DNA from: Streptomyces bluensis
Lineage (GTDB): Bacteria > Actinomycetota > Actinomycetes > Streptomycetales > Streptomycetaceae
Assembly (NCBI RefSeq): GCF_014650715.1
Contig: NZ_BMVM01000032.1
Span: forward strand, 1 to 64,000
Length of the DNA stretch: 64,000 nt
Direction: 5' to 3'
A program made the position numbers and the translations under genes. Shown here in pieces: positions 16,281 through 23,980 of the stretch (position 1 is the first letter of the stretch; each line of letters begins with the position of its first letter). Under the pieces are notes generated by a model. It was given only the letters and a program-made list of their open reading frames with translations. It searched no databases and had not been told where the DNA came from.

Positions 16281-17489
16281 CTAGGTGTGCTGTCCCGGGA
16301 GCCGCGTGGCCCGGACCAGCCACAGTGTGGCGGCCAGGCACAGCGCGGAGACACCGCACAGCAGGAGCGGCACCGCGCGGATCCCGGACCATTCGATGGC
16401 CTTGCCGAGGGCTGGGCCGGCCACGACCCCGCCGAGCATGGACGCCGCGATGACCACCGCACCGGCCCTGCGGGCCCTCGGGGCCGCCCTGCCCAGCCAG
16501 GGCAGTCCGGTGGGGAAGATCGGCGCGATGAACAAGCCGACGCCCGCGTACGCGTAGGGGGCGAGCCCGGGGATCGTGGCGAGCAACAGGCAGACCGTCA
16601 TACCCGCGCAGGAGACGGTGATGATGGCCTGGGCCGAGTAGCGCAGCGCGAGCGGGGCGACCAGGAAGCGGCCGACGGTCATCATCAGCCAGTAGACGGA
16701 GGTGGCGGTCGCGGCGACTCCGGCGCCGTACCCGACCGTCTCCAGATGGGTCGGCTCCAAGCCGCCGACGCCCGCCTCGACGCCCACGTGCAGCACGTAG
16801 AGCGCGACGAACACGGCGAGCACCGAACCGAGGCTGCGCCCGAGGACCTGCCCGCCGGCCTCCGCCGACGCGGTGTCCGCCGGCTGCGGGGCCCGGTCGC
16901 GTACGCCCCGCAGGCACAGCAGCAGCGGCAGGTTGGCGGCGGCGAAGCCGAGGAAGACCGCCCGGTAGTGCTCGGATCCCACGGCGCCGATCAGCGCGGG
17001 GCCGAGGACGGCGCCCACGCCGAAGTGCGCGTTGAGGATGTTGAGCATCGCGGTCGACCGGTGGCCGAAGCCGACGGCGAACAACTGGTTGAGGCCGTAG
17101 CCGATGCCGCCGAAGCCCAGCCCGGCCAGCAGGGCGGCGGCCAGACCCAGGGGCCAGTTCGGCGCCAGCGCGAAGCCCGCCGCGCCGACGGCCATCAGGA
17201 CGTACGAGACGCCGAGGATCCGCCGGTTGCCGACGCGCCGGAAGAGGCGGTCGAAGAGCAGCACTCCGGCGACACCGCCGACGAAGTGGGCGCTCAGCCC
17301 CAGCCCGGCGGCCGACGGGGAGAGCCCGAACTCCTCGCGGAAGGCCGGGATCGCGGGACCGTACAGGGCCTGGAGCGCGCCGAAGAGCACGTAGCCCACA
17401 CAGGACGCGACCACGGCGGCCGGGCTGAAGAGCGCCGTGCCCGGGACCTGACGGGTGGCGTCGTCCGATGTCGCTGCTTGCCTGGTCAC
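16281..17489 (-). CDS. MFS transporter, probable sugar importer
   Basis: About 402 residues with roughly twelve hydrophobic segments, the usual major facilitator length. The loop between segments 2 and 3 reads FDRLFRRVGNRR, as in MFS proteins. GTG 17489 is chosen (GAGGAG 11 bases upstream), because sequence before it is not membrane-like. It is the first gene of the operon with GH35 and LacI, so it probably brings in the galactoside that GH35 splits; this is inferred from context. The promoter and operator lie at 17599-17626. Confidence 0.86.
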   Translation of the reverse strand: MTRQAATSDDATRQVPGTALFSPAAVVASCVGYVLFGALQALYGPAIPAFREEFGLSPSAAGLGLSAHFVGGVAGVLLFDRLFRRVGNRRILGVSYVLMAVGAAGFALAPNWPLGLAAALLAGLGFGGIGYGLNQLFAVGFGHRSTAMLNILNAHFGVGAVLGPALIGAVGSEHYRAVFLGFAAANLPLLLCLRGVRDRAPQPADTASAEAGGQVLGRSLGSVLAVFVALYVLHVGVEAGVGGLEPTHLETVGYGAGVAATATSVYWLMMTVGRFLVAPLALRYSAQAIITVSCAGMTVCLLLATIPGLAPYAYAGVGLFIAPIFPTGLPWLGRAAPRARRAGAVVIAASMLGGVVAGPALGKAIEWSGIRAVPLLLCGVSALCLAATLWLVRATRLPGQHT

Positions 17490-17598
17490 AGGGCGACACG
17501 CTCCTCGGCGGGAGAAGGGGATGAACCGGGCCGTGGGGCAACGGAGTTGACGGGTACGCCGCCTTCGGGCGCCGGTGGTGACGCCGCCACGGGCATGG

Positions 17599-17626
17599 AT
17601 GTTACCGGTAACATTCAGCGAGTCAA
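17599..17626 (-). promoter_or_regulatory. promoter and LacI-type operator of the MFS-GH35-lacI operon
   Basis: Read leftward: TTGACT (17626-17621), a 16-base spacer and TAACAT (17604-17599). A perfect 16-bp palindrome ATGTTACCGGTAACAT (17599-17614) covers the -10 and spacer. CG-centred symmetry fits a LacI-family operator, most simply that of the operon's own repressor. The rest of 17490-17792, between divergent genes, shows no other recognised element. Confidence 0.75.
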
Positions 17627-17792
17627 GATCTCCTGCGGACTTCCGGACCCCGGGGCGATTCCTCGACCACGACACGGGGACGTGGGACGGCCGTAAGACT
17701 CGGCGCGGGGCCCGGAAGAATGATTCCGGGCGCGACTGTTGGTACTACTGGGGAGAACGGAAGAACCAAGCAGCGACGACGGGACGGAAGTC

Positions 17793-18242
17793 ATGCCTCT
17801 TGAGGGCGAGTACGTGCCCAGCCCTACGGACTGGGTGCGTGAGCAGGTCGAGTTGTACGAGAGCTCGGGCGGAACCGAGGGAACGACGTTGCGGGACACG
17901 GGCATGCCCGTCATCATCCTCACCACGCGAGGCGCGAAGTCCGGCAAGATCCGCAAGACCCCGCTGATGCGCGTGGAGCACGAGGGCCGGTACGCCGTGG
18001 TGGCCTCTCTGGGCGGCGCGCCCAAACATCCGGTCTGGTACCACAACGTCGTCTCCGACCCTCACGTGGAGCTCCAGGACGGGTCCGTACGCCAGGACAT
18101 GGTGGCCCGCGAGGTCACCGGGGACGAGAAGGCCCTGTGGTGGGAGCGCGCCGTCGCCGCGTATCCGCCGTACGCGGACTACCAGAGTCAGACCGATCGG
18201 GTGATTCCCGTCTTCGTGCTGGAGCCGGTGGCCGGAGGCTGA
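17793..18242 (+). CDS. nitroreductase-family deazaflavin (F420)-dependent oxidoreductase
   Basis: About 149 residues, the normal size of the DUF385/Ddn-like split-barrel family. The motifs LTTRGAKSGKIRKTPLMRV and ASLGGAPKHPVWYHNVVSDP are hallmark F420-binding segments. Family enzymes use reduced F420 or bind it to reduce quinones, nitroaromatics or other compounds; the substrate is not known. ATG at 17793, with GGA-containing purines just upstream. Single gene, divergent from the MFS operon and followed by two tandem hairpins. Confidence 0.88.
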   Translation: MPLEGEYVPSPTDWVREQVELYESSGGTEGTTLRDTGMPVIILTTRGAKSGKIRKTPLMRVEHEGRYAVVASLGGAPKHPVWYHNVVSDPHVELQDGSVRQDMVAREVTGDEKALWWERAVAAYPPYADYQSQTDRVIPVFVLEPVAGG

Positions 18243-18311
18243 GGAAAGAGCCCGAGAAAATCTTCGGTTCGGCAGGCATGGACCGACGCCCGCCGGGCAT
18301 CCGTGCCTAAG

Positions 18312-18371
18312 GCCCCGCCGCGTTCCCCCGTCGCGGCGGGGCTCTCTGCTGCCCTCGGGCGTCCCGAGGGC
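18312..18371. terminator. two tandem hairpins after the F420 oxidoreductase gene
   Basis: First hairpin: GCCCCGCCGCG, 9-base loop, CGCGGCGGGGC (18312-18342, 11-bp perfect stem). Second: GCCCTCGGG, CGT loop, CCCGAGGGC (18351-18371, 9-bp perfect stem). Both lie 70-130 bp after the stop codon. The remaining stretch to 18560 holds only the presumed upstream region of the DUF4235 gene. Confidence 0.8.
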
Positions 18372-18560
18372 GCCGGTGGCCTTTCGGGCCCTTACGCCTT
18401 GCGGTCGTCTGGGCGGCTCTCCGCACTCTCCGCCCCGGGACCGAGGTACTGACCACGCTCCCCTGGGGTACTCGCATCCGGACACACCAGGCGGTCCGGA
18501 GAGCCACTCACGGACCGCGAGGGACGCCTCTGAGAAGCGGCGCGGAGAGGAGAGATCCAG

Positions 18561-18857
18561 GTGGCCAAGAAGAAGAAACTCGCGCTCGCCTACCAGCCCG
18601 CCGGGTTCGCGCTCGGCTGGCTGAGTGGCGCCCTGGCCGGGATGGCGTTCCGCACGGCATGGAAGGCGATCCGCCACGAGGACGACGCACCCGACGCGCT
18701 GGACGAGAACCGCGACTGGGGCGAGGTGCTGCTGGCCGCGGCCGTTCAGGGCGCCATCTTCGGGGTGGTCCGCAGCGCGTTCGACCGCGCGGGTGCGACG
18801 GTCATCGCGCGCCGGACGGGGGTGTGGCCGTCGCCCGACAAGGCGGGCCGGGACTGA
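18561..18857 (+). CDS. DUF4235 family small membrane-associated protein
   Basis: About 98 residues, GTG start preceded by GGAGAGGAG. A very basic start (AKKKK) is followed by a hydrophobic, glycine-rich segment FALGWLSGALAGMAFRTAWK, the GEVLLAAAVQGAIFGVV segment, and a basic end. This is the DUF4235 pattern, widespread in actinobacteria and of unknown role. Two short hydrophobic stretches suggest membrane attachment. Its stop lies 19 bp from the stop of the convergent VOC gene. Confidence 0.85.
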   Translation: MAKKKKLALAYQPAGFALGWLSGALAGMAFRTAWKAIRHEDDAPDALDENRDWGEVLLAAAVQGAIFGVVRSAFDRAGATVIARRTGVWPSPDKAGRD

Positions 18858-18876
18858 GGAGGACCGGCGCGGGGGC

Positions 18877-19269
18877 TCAGCCCTGTTTCGGCGCTGTGGG
18901 CCGTACGCGAAGCAGGGTGAAGGAGTGGCCGGCCGGGTCGGCGTAACCGCGCTCCTCGAACAGCCCGGCCGGCTCCTTCGTGTCCACGGGGCGCCCGCCG
19001 AGGCCGACGATCTTGCGTTCGGCCTCGTCGAGGTCCTCGACGAGGAAATCCAGGTGGACCTGGAGGGAGTGCTCCGGGCGCGGCCAGCTCGGCGGGGTGG
19101 CGTTCACGTCGCGGCGGAACGCCATGCGAGTGCCGGCGGCACCCTTGATCTCGACGCGGTTGGCGGTCGTGTGCGTCTCCTCGGCGTCCAGCAGTTCCTT
19201 GTAGAAGGCGGCGAGTTTCTCGGGCTCGGCGCAGTCCAGCACCACGACGCCTGCCTGTACCAGTGCCAT
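18877..19269 (-). CDS. VOC (glyoxalase/bleomycin-resistance fold) family protein
   Basis: About 130 residues, one vicinal-oxygen-chelate unit. It starts MALVQAGVVVLDCAEPEKLA, typical of this fold, and has LQVHLDFLVEDLDEAE in the second beta-alpha-beta module, ending FEERGYADPAGHSFTLLR. It has a strong GGAGGA 5 bases before ATG 19269. Members include dioxygenases, glyoxalases and resistance proteins; nothing identifies the substrate. Confidence 0.87.
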   Translation of the reverse strand: MALVQAGVVVLDCAEPEKLAAFYKELLDAEETHTTANRVEIKGAAGTRMAFRRDVNATPPSWPRPEHSLQVHLDFLVEDLDEAERKIVGLGGRPVDTKEPAGLFEERGYADPAGHSFTLLRVRPTAPKQG

Positions 19270-19708
19270 CGTTCCTCCGTCGGTGTCCGGGCGCGGGCGG
19301 CGGTCCGCCGGCGCCTGTGCGCTGTCGGGTACCCCGTTCCGGGGAATCAGTCGGCCACCGGCCGCGCGCCGGGCAGGGCGGGGTACGGAAGTCCAGGTGC
19401 CCAGCGGCCAGTTGACGGATCGGAGCCGGTCTTCGCGGCGAATCGTTCGTCGCCGCCCGACGCCCGCTGCGCCCTCTTCCGGTACCGGCGTGCGCCCGGT
19501 CGTAGGTCGGGCACGCAACATGCCGGACGACTCGCCCCTCAAATGGAAGACATATGTCAATCGAACATGCTGGAATTCACTCCAACGAGGGTAACTTGCA
19601 GAGCGAGGAACGGTTTTGACGCCGCGGAGACCCGGTGACACGTCTCCATCACGTGACGTCGTCGCCCCGGCCCTCGGTGACGTGAGAGTCCTGCCACGAG
19701 GGAGCCGG
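19270..19708. other. 439-bp intergenic region, no gene recognised
   Basis: Lies between the divergent VOC and STAS genes. The part at about 19535-19620 is clearly less GC-rich than the surroundings (AAATGGAAGACATATGTCAA, then AACATGCTGGAATTC) and is the probable promoter zone of the STAS gene. A GGGTAA at about 19590 resembles a SigB/SigF-type -10, but no matching GTTT -35 is correctly spaced. Confidence 0.5.
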
Positions 19709-20104
19709 ATGGAAGCGAAGTCGGTGCACGACGGTTCCGCGCAGCCCCTCCGGCATCTGCGCGTCCGCACGGCACACGAGCACACCGTGCTGGAGTTCCA
19801 CGGCGAGATCGACATCCTCGCCTCGCTGGAGATCATCCCGTACCTGGACTCCGCGACCGCCCAGCCCGAGCCTCACATCGTGATCGACCTGCGGCCCGTC
19901 GAGTTCTTCGACTGCTCCGGGCTGCGTCTGCTGTACCGGGCCCGGCGCCGGGCCCTCACCCGGGGCGGGCGGGTGCACCTGCTGTGCACCAACGAGCTGA
20001 CCCTGCGCGTCCTCAAGGTGACCGGACTCGCCCGCCTGCTGCCGCCGGCGGCCTCCCTGGAGGAGGCGCTGGCCCGGCCGGAGGCCACCTCGGGCACCTT
20101 GTGA
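19709..20104 (+). CDS. STAS-domain anti-sigma factor antagonist
   Basis: About 131 residues of the RsbV/SpoIIAA/BldG type. A single STAS domain runs HTVLEFHGEIDILASLEIIP, then IVIDLRPVEFFDCSGLRLLY. The Ser in DCSGL is the conserved phosphorylation site by which RsbW-type kinases control these proteins. ATG 19709 is preferred (GAGG 7 bases upstream) over upstream in-frame starts. No sigma factor or kinase is adjacent, so it is an orphan. Possible partners are the HATPase protein at 7285 or the phosphatases at 7285 and 61417. Confidence 0.9.
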   Translation: MEAKSVHDGSAQPLRHLRVRTAHEHTVLEFHGEIDILASLEIIPYLDSATAQPEPHIVIDLRPVEFFDCSGLRLLYRARRRALTRGGRVHLLCTNELTLRVLKVTGLARLLPPAASLEEALARPEATSGTL

Positions 20105-20272
20105 GCGGGAGCCGGTTCCGGCTGGGCGGACGCACGCCGCGCTGATGTTCGGCGACCTGGCCGCCCCCGTGCACCCGCCCGTGCCCCGAACAGCTGTCAC
20201 CAAACCGTCAACTTGGCGTTCTTTCAAAGGATTTGGCGGGCATTCGTGGAGACAGGAAGGAGGACCGTCGAC

Positions 20273-20935
20273 ATGACGACGTCCGTCAAGCGAGCCCGCC
20301 GTCTGCCCGGCTGGGCGAAGCTCCTGACCGTTCTCGCGGTGCTCGTCGTGGTCGCGCTCGCCGCGGTTCCGCTGCTCGTCCTCGGAGGACTGAAGGACGT
20401 GTTCGGCGAGGAGACGCACGACCGGTCCGGCCCCGCGCTCCTCAAGTCCATCCAGGACATCAGCCGTTACGACGCCGTATCGGGCAACTTCCAGGTGGTG
20501 GTGGACCTGGAGAAGGACGCCAAGTACCTGCCGGACGCGGTCCGCGGTACCCGCACCCTGTACGTGGGCGCGGGCACCGTCGACGCCTACGTCGACCTGG
20601 GGAAGGTGGGCGAGAACGACGTGAAGGTGAACAAGGACCGCACCGCGGCCACGCTCCACCTGCCGCACGCCGAGCTCGGCAAGCCCGCCCTCGACCCCGA
20701 CCGTTCCTACGCCGTCTCCAAGCAGCGCGGGCTGCTCGACAGGATCGGCGACCTCTTCTCGGACAACCCCAACAGCGAACAGGCCGTCCAGAAGCTAGCC
20801 TCCCAGCACATCGGCGACGCGGCCAGGGACAGCCACCTCACCGCCCGCGCCGAGTCCAACACCACCGGCATGCTCGAAGGCCTGCTCCGCTCGCTCGGCT
20901 TCGAGGACGTGAAGGTGACGTACGGCGACGCCTGA
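20273..20935 (+). CDS. DUF4230 family membrane-anchored protein
   Basis: About 220 residues. A short basic cytoplasmic start is followed by one strong membrane segment (LLTVLAVLVVVALAAVPLLV, about 18-40) and an external DUF4230 domain: YDAVSGNFQVVVDLEKDAKY, then GTVDAYVDLG. Function unknown. ATG 20273 is chosen because GGAAGGAGG lies 9 bases upstream. It is followed after 45 bp by a VanZ-like gene on the same strand, possibly co-transcribed. Confidence 0.83.
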   Translation: MTTSVKRARRLPGWAKLLTVLAVLVVVALAAVPLLVLGGLKDVFGEETHDRSGPALLKSIQDISRYDAVSGNFQVVVDLEKDAKYLPDAVRGTRTLYVGAGTVDAYVDLGKVGENDVKVNKDRTAATLHLPHAELGKPALDPDRSYAVSKQRGLLDRIGDLFSDNPNSEQAVQKLASQHIGDAARDSHLTARAESNTTGMLEGLLRSLGFEDVKVTYGDA

Positions 20936-20980
20936 GCCCACCACCTTCAGAACAAGGGAAGTTGAAACTGGGAGGGTTAC

Positions 20981-21571
20981 ATGGCCCGTACCACGTCACG
21001 TTCCCGCGCATCGGCAGCCGGCCGTCGGGCCAAGGCAGCCCCGCGTGGGCGGCGGCCGCTCCCGTCCCCCTTGCGTCTCCTGGCGCTGGTGACGGCCTTC
21101 GCCGCCATGGTCGCGTTCGCGGCGGTGCTGGCCCGGCTCACGCTCCAGCCGTCACCGGCCTCGGAGGCCCTGACCCACAGCAACCTGCGCCCGGGCCGCT
21201 CCCTGGAGGCCTATCTGAACCAGCCCGCGCTGCGCGACGCCGTCAAGCAGATCGGTGGCAACATCCTGCTCGGCGTGCCGTTCGGCGTACTGCTGCCCAT
21301 GCTGGCGCCCGGGACGCGGGGCATCCTGCGTGTGCCGGTACTGACCACCATGGTCATGCTCCTGGTGGAACTCGTGCAGGGGGCCGTCATCACGGGGCGC
21401 GCCTTCGACGTCGACGACGTCATCCTCAACACCGCGGGCGCGCTGCTGGGATACGTCCTGCTGGGGCGACGGCTGGGCAACGCCGTGCACCCGCCCGAGC
21501 GGAGCACACCCTCGGGCAAGAAGCGCCGCAGGCCCCCACGCCGCTTCCGCTTCCTGCGTCGCAAGGCATAG
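20981..21571 (+). CDS. VanZ-family membrane protein
   Basis: About 196 residues. It starts with a long Arg/Ala/Pro-rich basic segment (about 1-30) and then has four membrane segments. The VanZ core is visible: NILLGVPFGVLLP, MVMLLVELVQGAVITGRAFD, VDDVILNTAGALLGYVLL. VanZ proteins give low-level teicoplanin resistance in enterococci, but the actinobacterial members mostly have no known role. The C-terminus is again strongly basic. GGGAGGG is 5 bases before ATG 20981. Confidence 0.88.
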   Translation: MARTTSRSRASAAGRRAKAAPRGRRPLPSPLRLLALVTAFAAMVAFAAVLARLTLQPSPASEALTHSNLRPGRSLEAYLNQPALRDAVKQIGGNILLGVPFGVLLPMLAPGTRGILRVPVLTTMVMLLVELVQGAVITGRAFDVDDVILNTAGALLGYVLLGRRLGNAVHPPERSTPSGKKRRRPPRRFRFLRRKA

Positions 21572-21572
21572 G

Positions 21573-21728
21573 GCCTGTTGCGAAAGTCCCGTCGTCCGCC
21601 CGAAGGGCGGGCCCGGCGGCGTCCGGTGCGTGCTCTCGGCGTGCCGGGCGCAGGCCCTCGTACTGGATGTACTTGGGCCTGTGCCCGGTGCGGCGAGAGG
21701 GCGTGCCGGGCGTCCCCGGACAGCACAC
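21573..21728. other. 156-bp intergenic block with hairpin and IS-like left edge
   Basis: Begins right after the VanZ stop with GGGCCTGTTGCGAAAGTCCC, which resembles IS5-type terminal sequences. A hairpin CCGCCC-GAA-GGGCGG (21596-21610) can terminate vanZ transcription. A repeated phrase (GGGCCTGT at 21571-21580 and again near 21676) and several GTGCCGGGCG copies follow. No coding signal is convincing. It could be a decayed mobile end or a dispersed intergenic element. Confidence 0.4.
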
Positions 21729-21965
21729 CTAGTGCGGCAGCCAGGTGAACTTGTCGCCGCCGACCCAGCGGACCACGTCGGGGTCGTCGAGGTCGTGGAC
21801 CCTGATGCCGGCCGCCGAAGCGGCGGCCAGGACGTCGGTGATGGCCCTGGCCTCGCCGACGACCTGGCCGTCGATCTCCACGATCCGGAACGGGGGCGGG
21901 CCGGGCTGCACCCCGAGCACCAGGATCCGCGGGTGGGGTATGTGAGGGCTCGCGATTTCGGTCAT
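21729..21965 (-). CDS. small hypothetical protein
   Basis: About 78 residues beginning MTEIASPHIPHPRILVLGVQ. It contains a predicted beta-strand/helix pattern with RIVEIDGQVVGEARAITDVL and VVRWVGGDKFTWLPH. Not recognised as a named family, although small proteins of this kind are common in Streptomyces. No good Shine-Dalgarno is seen before ATG 21965. TACGCT ends 7 bases before it, so translation may be leaderless. The 499-residue reading frame on the other strand over its 3' end is judged a shadow. Confidence 0.65.
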   Translation of the reverse strand: MTEIASPHIPHPRILVLGVQPGPPPFRIVEIDGQVVGEARAITDVLAAASAAGIRVHDLDDPDVVRWVGGDKFTWLPH

Positions 21966-22098
21966 ACAAGAGAGCGTAGATCGCATCGGGTCAATGGGAC
22001 TCAAAGCGGGCCCCATCTCCTGGGCGGATGGGTCAGGGACAGCGCGGTCCCGTGTGCGGTCCCGGCGTGGTTGGGCAACGCTGGACGAGGAGGTGCCC

Positions 22099-23136
22099 AT
22101 GGAACCCGTCGAGGCCCTGGACAGGATCGCGTTCCTGCTGGAGCGGTCCCAGGCGCCGGACTATCGCGTACGGGCGTTCCGTACCGCGGCCGGCGTGCTG
22201 GGCGCGCTGCCCCCGGGTGAGGTGGCCGAGCGTGCGGCCGGTGGCTCGCTGGACTCGCTGCGCGGGGTCGGCCCGAAGACCGCGCAGGTGGTGCGCGAGG
22301 CGCTGGCCGGTGAGGTGCCCGGTTACCTCCGGAAACTGGAGGACGAGGCCGGGGAGCCGGCCGCGTCGGGCGGCGAGCGGTTGCGGGCGCTGTCGCGCGG
22401 CGACTGCCACGTGCACTCCGACTGGTCGGACGGCGGGAGCCCGATCGAGGAGATGGGGCGGACGGCCGCCCGGCTCGGGCACGAGTGGGCGGCGCTCACG
22501 GACCACTCGCCGCGCCTGACAGTGGCCCGGGGGCTGTCCGCGGACCGGTTGCGCCGGCAGCTCGACGTGGTGGCCGGGCTCAACGAGCGGTGGGCTCCGT
22601 TCCGGCTGCTCAGCGGCATCGAGTGCGACATCCTCGACGACGGGTCGCTCGACCAGGAGCCGGAGCTGCTGGAGCGGCTCGACGTCGTGGTGGTGTCCGT
22701 GCACTCGAAGCTGCGCATGGACGCGCGGGCGATGACCCGCCGTATGGTCACCGCCGTCCGCGGTCCGCACGCCGACATCCTCGGGCACTGCACCGGACGG
22801 CTGCTGTCCGGGCGGGGACGGCCGGAGTCGGAGTTCGACGCGGACGAGGTCTTCGCGGCCTGCGCCGAGTACGGCACGGCCGTGGAGATCAACTGCCGCC
22901 CCGAGCGGCTCGACCCGCCCAGACGGCTGCTGCGCCGGGCGCTCGACGCGGGCGTGCTGTTCTCGATCGACACCGACGCGCACGCCCCCGGCCAGCTGGA
23001 CTGGCAGATCCACGGCTGCGCCCGCGCCGAGGAATGCGGGGTGCCCGCCCAACGCGTGATCACTACGTGGAGCGCGGACGAACTGCTGGCCTGGACACGG
23101 GAGGGCCTGGTGCCGTCGCGCGTGGGGAGCGCGTGA
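22099..23136 (+). CDS. PHP-domain protein with helix-hairpin-helix N-terminus (PolX-like without polymerase core)
   Basis: About 345 residues. The N-terminus (1-90) carries PolX-type helix-hairpin-helix sequence: ALDRIAFLLERSQAPDYRVR and LDSLRGVGPKTAQVV. The rest is a PHP metallo-phosphoesterase domain with DCHVHSDWSDGG, LTDHSPRLTVA, GIECDIL, VVVVSVHSKL, ILGHCTGR and SIDTDAHAPGQL, supplying metal-binding His, Asp and Glu. The nucleotidyltransferase domain of full PolX is absent. It may be a nuclease or phosphoesterase in DNA repair; this is inference. ATG 22099 has GAGGAGG 5 bases upstream. The HAD gene follows after 77 bp. Confidence 0.88.
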   Translation: MEPVEALDRIAFLLERSQAPDYRVRAFRTAAGVLGALPPGEVAERAAGGSLDSLRGVGPKTAQVVREALAGEVPGYLRKLEDEAGEPAASGGERLRALSRGDCHVHSDWSDGGSPIEEMGRTAARLGHEWAALTDHSPRLTVARGLSADRLRRQLDVVAGLNERWAPFRLLSGIECDILDDGSLDQEPELLERLDVVVVSVHSKLRMDARAMTRRMVTAVRGPHADILGHCTGRLLSGRGRPESEFDADEVFAACAEYGTAVEINCRPERLDPPRRLLRRALDAGVLFSIDTDAHAPGQLDWQIHGCARAEECGVPAQRVITTWSADELLAWTREGLVPSRVGSA

Positions 23137-23213
23137 TGCGGTACCCGGGGCGCACACCGGCCCCGCGACGCCGGATCCGGGCCGTGGCAGCCGTGAGACA
23201 GGAGGACACCTCC

Positions 23214-23879
23214 ATGGGCCGAGCAGCCGTGTTCGACGTCGACGGCACGCTCGTCGACACCAACCATCTCCACGTGACGACCTGGTGGGAGGCGTTCCGG
23301 CAGGCCGGTCACCACGTGGAGATGCACGCGATCCACCGGGCTGTGGGGCTCGCCGCGGGCGATCTGATCACGCACGTCCTGGGCGAGAACCAGGAGTCGG
23401 ACGAGGTGTCCGCGCTCAGTGCCGCGCACAGGGCTCTGTACGGCACGTACTTCGACCGTCTGCCCGCGCTGCGGGGTGCGGGGCGGCTGTTGCGGCGGCT
23501 GGACCGCGAGGGCTGGAGCGTGGTCCTCGCCACCTCGGCCGGCGGTTCGGAACTGTCCGCGCTGCGCCGGGCGATCGACGCCGACGACGCGATCACGGCC
23601 ACGGCGAGCACCGACGACGTGGTCGCCGGGAAGCCCGCGCCCGAGCCGGTCGAGTACGCCCTGGAGCTGGCCGGGGTGCCCGCCGGGCGCGCGGTCTTCG
23701 TCGGCGACACGGTGTGGGACATGCGCGCGGGCACGCGTGCCGGAGTGCGCTGCGTGGGCGTACTGAGCGGCGGCATCCCCCGCGCCGACCTGGAGGCGGC
23801 GGGCGCGGAGGCGATCTACCGGGACCCGGCGCATCTGCTGGCGTCCCTGGAGGAGAGCCCGCTGGCGGCGGACATGTGA
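23214..23879 (+). CDS. HAD-superfamily phosphatase (phosphoglycolate-phosphatase-like)
   Basis: About 221 residues. The HAD motifs are complete: motif I VFDVDGTLVDTN (nucleophile Asp), motif II VVLATSAGG (Ser/Thr), motif III Lys in VVAGKPAPEP and motif IV FVGDTVWDM. The cap lies between motifs I and II (about 18-85). Such enzymes dephosphorylate small phosphates such as phosphoglycolate or beta-phosphoglucomutase substrates; the substrate here is not determinable. AGGAGG is 8 bases before ATG 23214. It may be co-transcribed with the PHP gene upstream. Confidence 0.88.
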   Translation: MGRAAVFDVDGTLVDTNHLHVTTWWEAFRQAGHHVEMHAIHRAVGLAAGDLITHVLGENQESDEVSALSAAHRALYGTYFDRLPALRGAGRLLRRLDREGWSVVLATSAGGSELSALRRAIDADDAITATASTDDVVAGKPAPEPVEYALELAGVPAGRAVFVGDTVWDMRAGTRAGVRCVGVLSGGIPRADLEAAGAEAIYRDPAHLLASLEESPLAADM

Positions 23880-23980
23880 TCGGGCTTCGGTCCCACGTGC
23901 ATCCTCGGGGCGGCCGGGTACTCGGGCGTTGCCCCTCTGGGTCCGGGAGGAGCGGGTCCCCCCTGTGAGAGGAGTCAGCG

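Noticed and set aside
16283..16297. A 15-bp match (CTAGGTGTGCTGTCC) with the reverse strand at 21718-21732
   Set aside because: In 64 kb of skewed DNA several 15-bp matches are expected by chance. The flanks do not match, so no mobile-element link is claimed despite the shared CTAG.
18466..18471. GGGTAC upstream of the DUF4235 gene as a SigB/SigF-type -10
   Set aside because: No GTTT-like -35 at 14-16 bases upstream; GGGTAC alone is common at this GC content.
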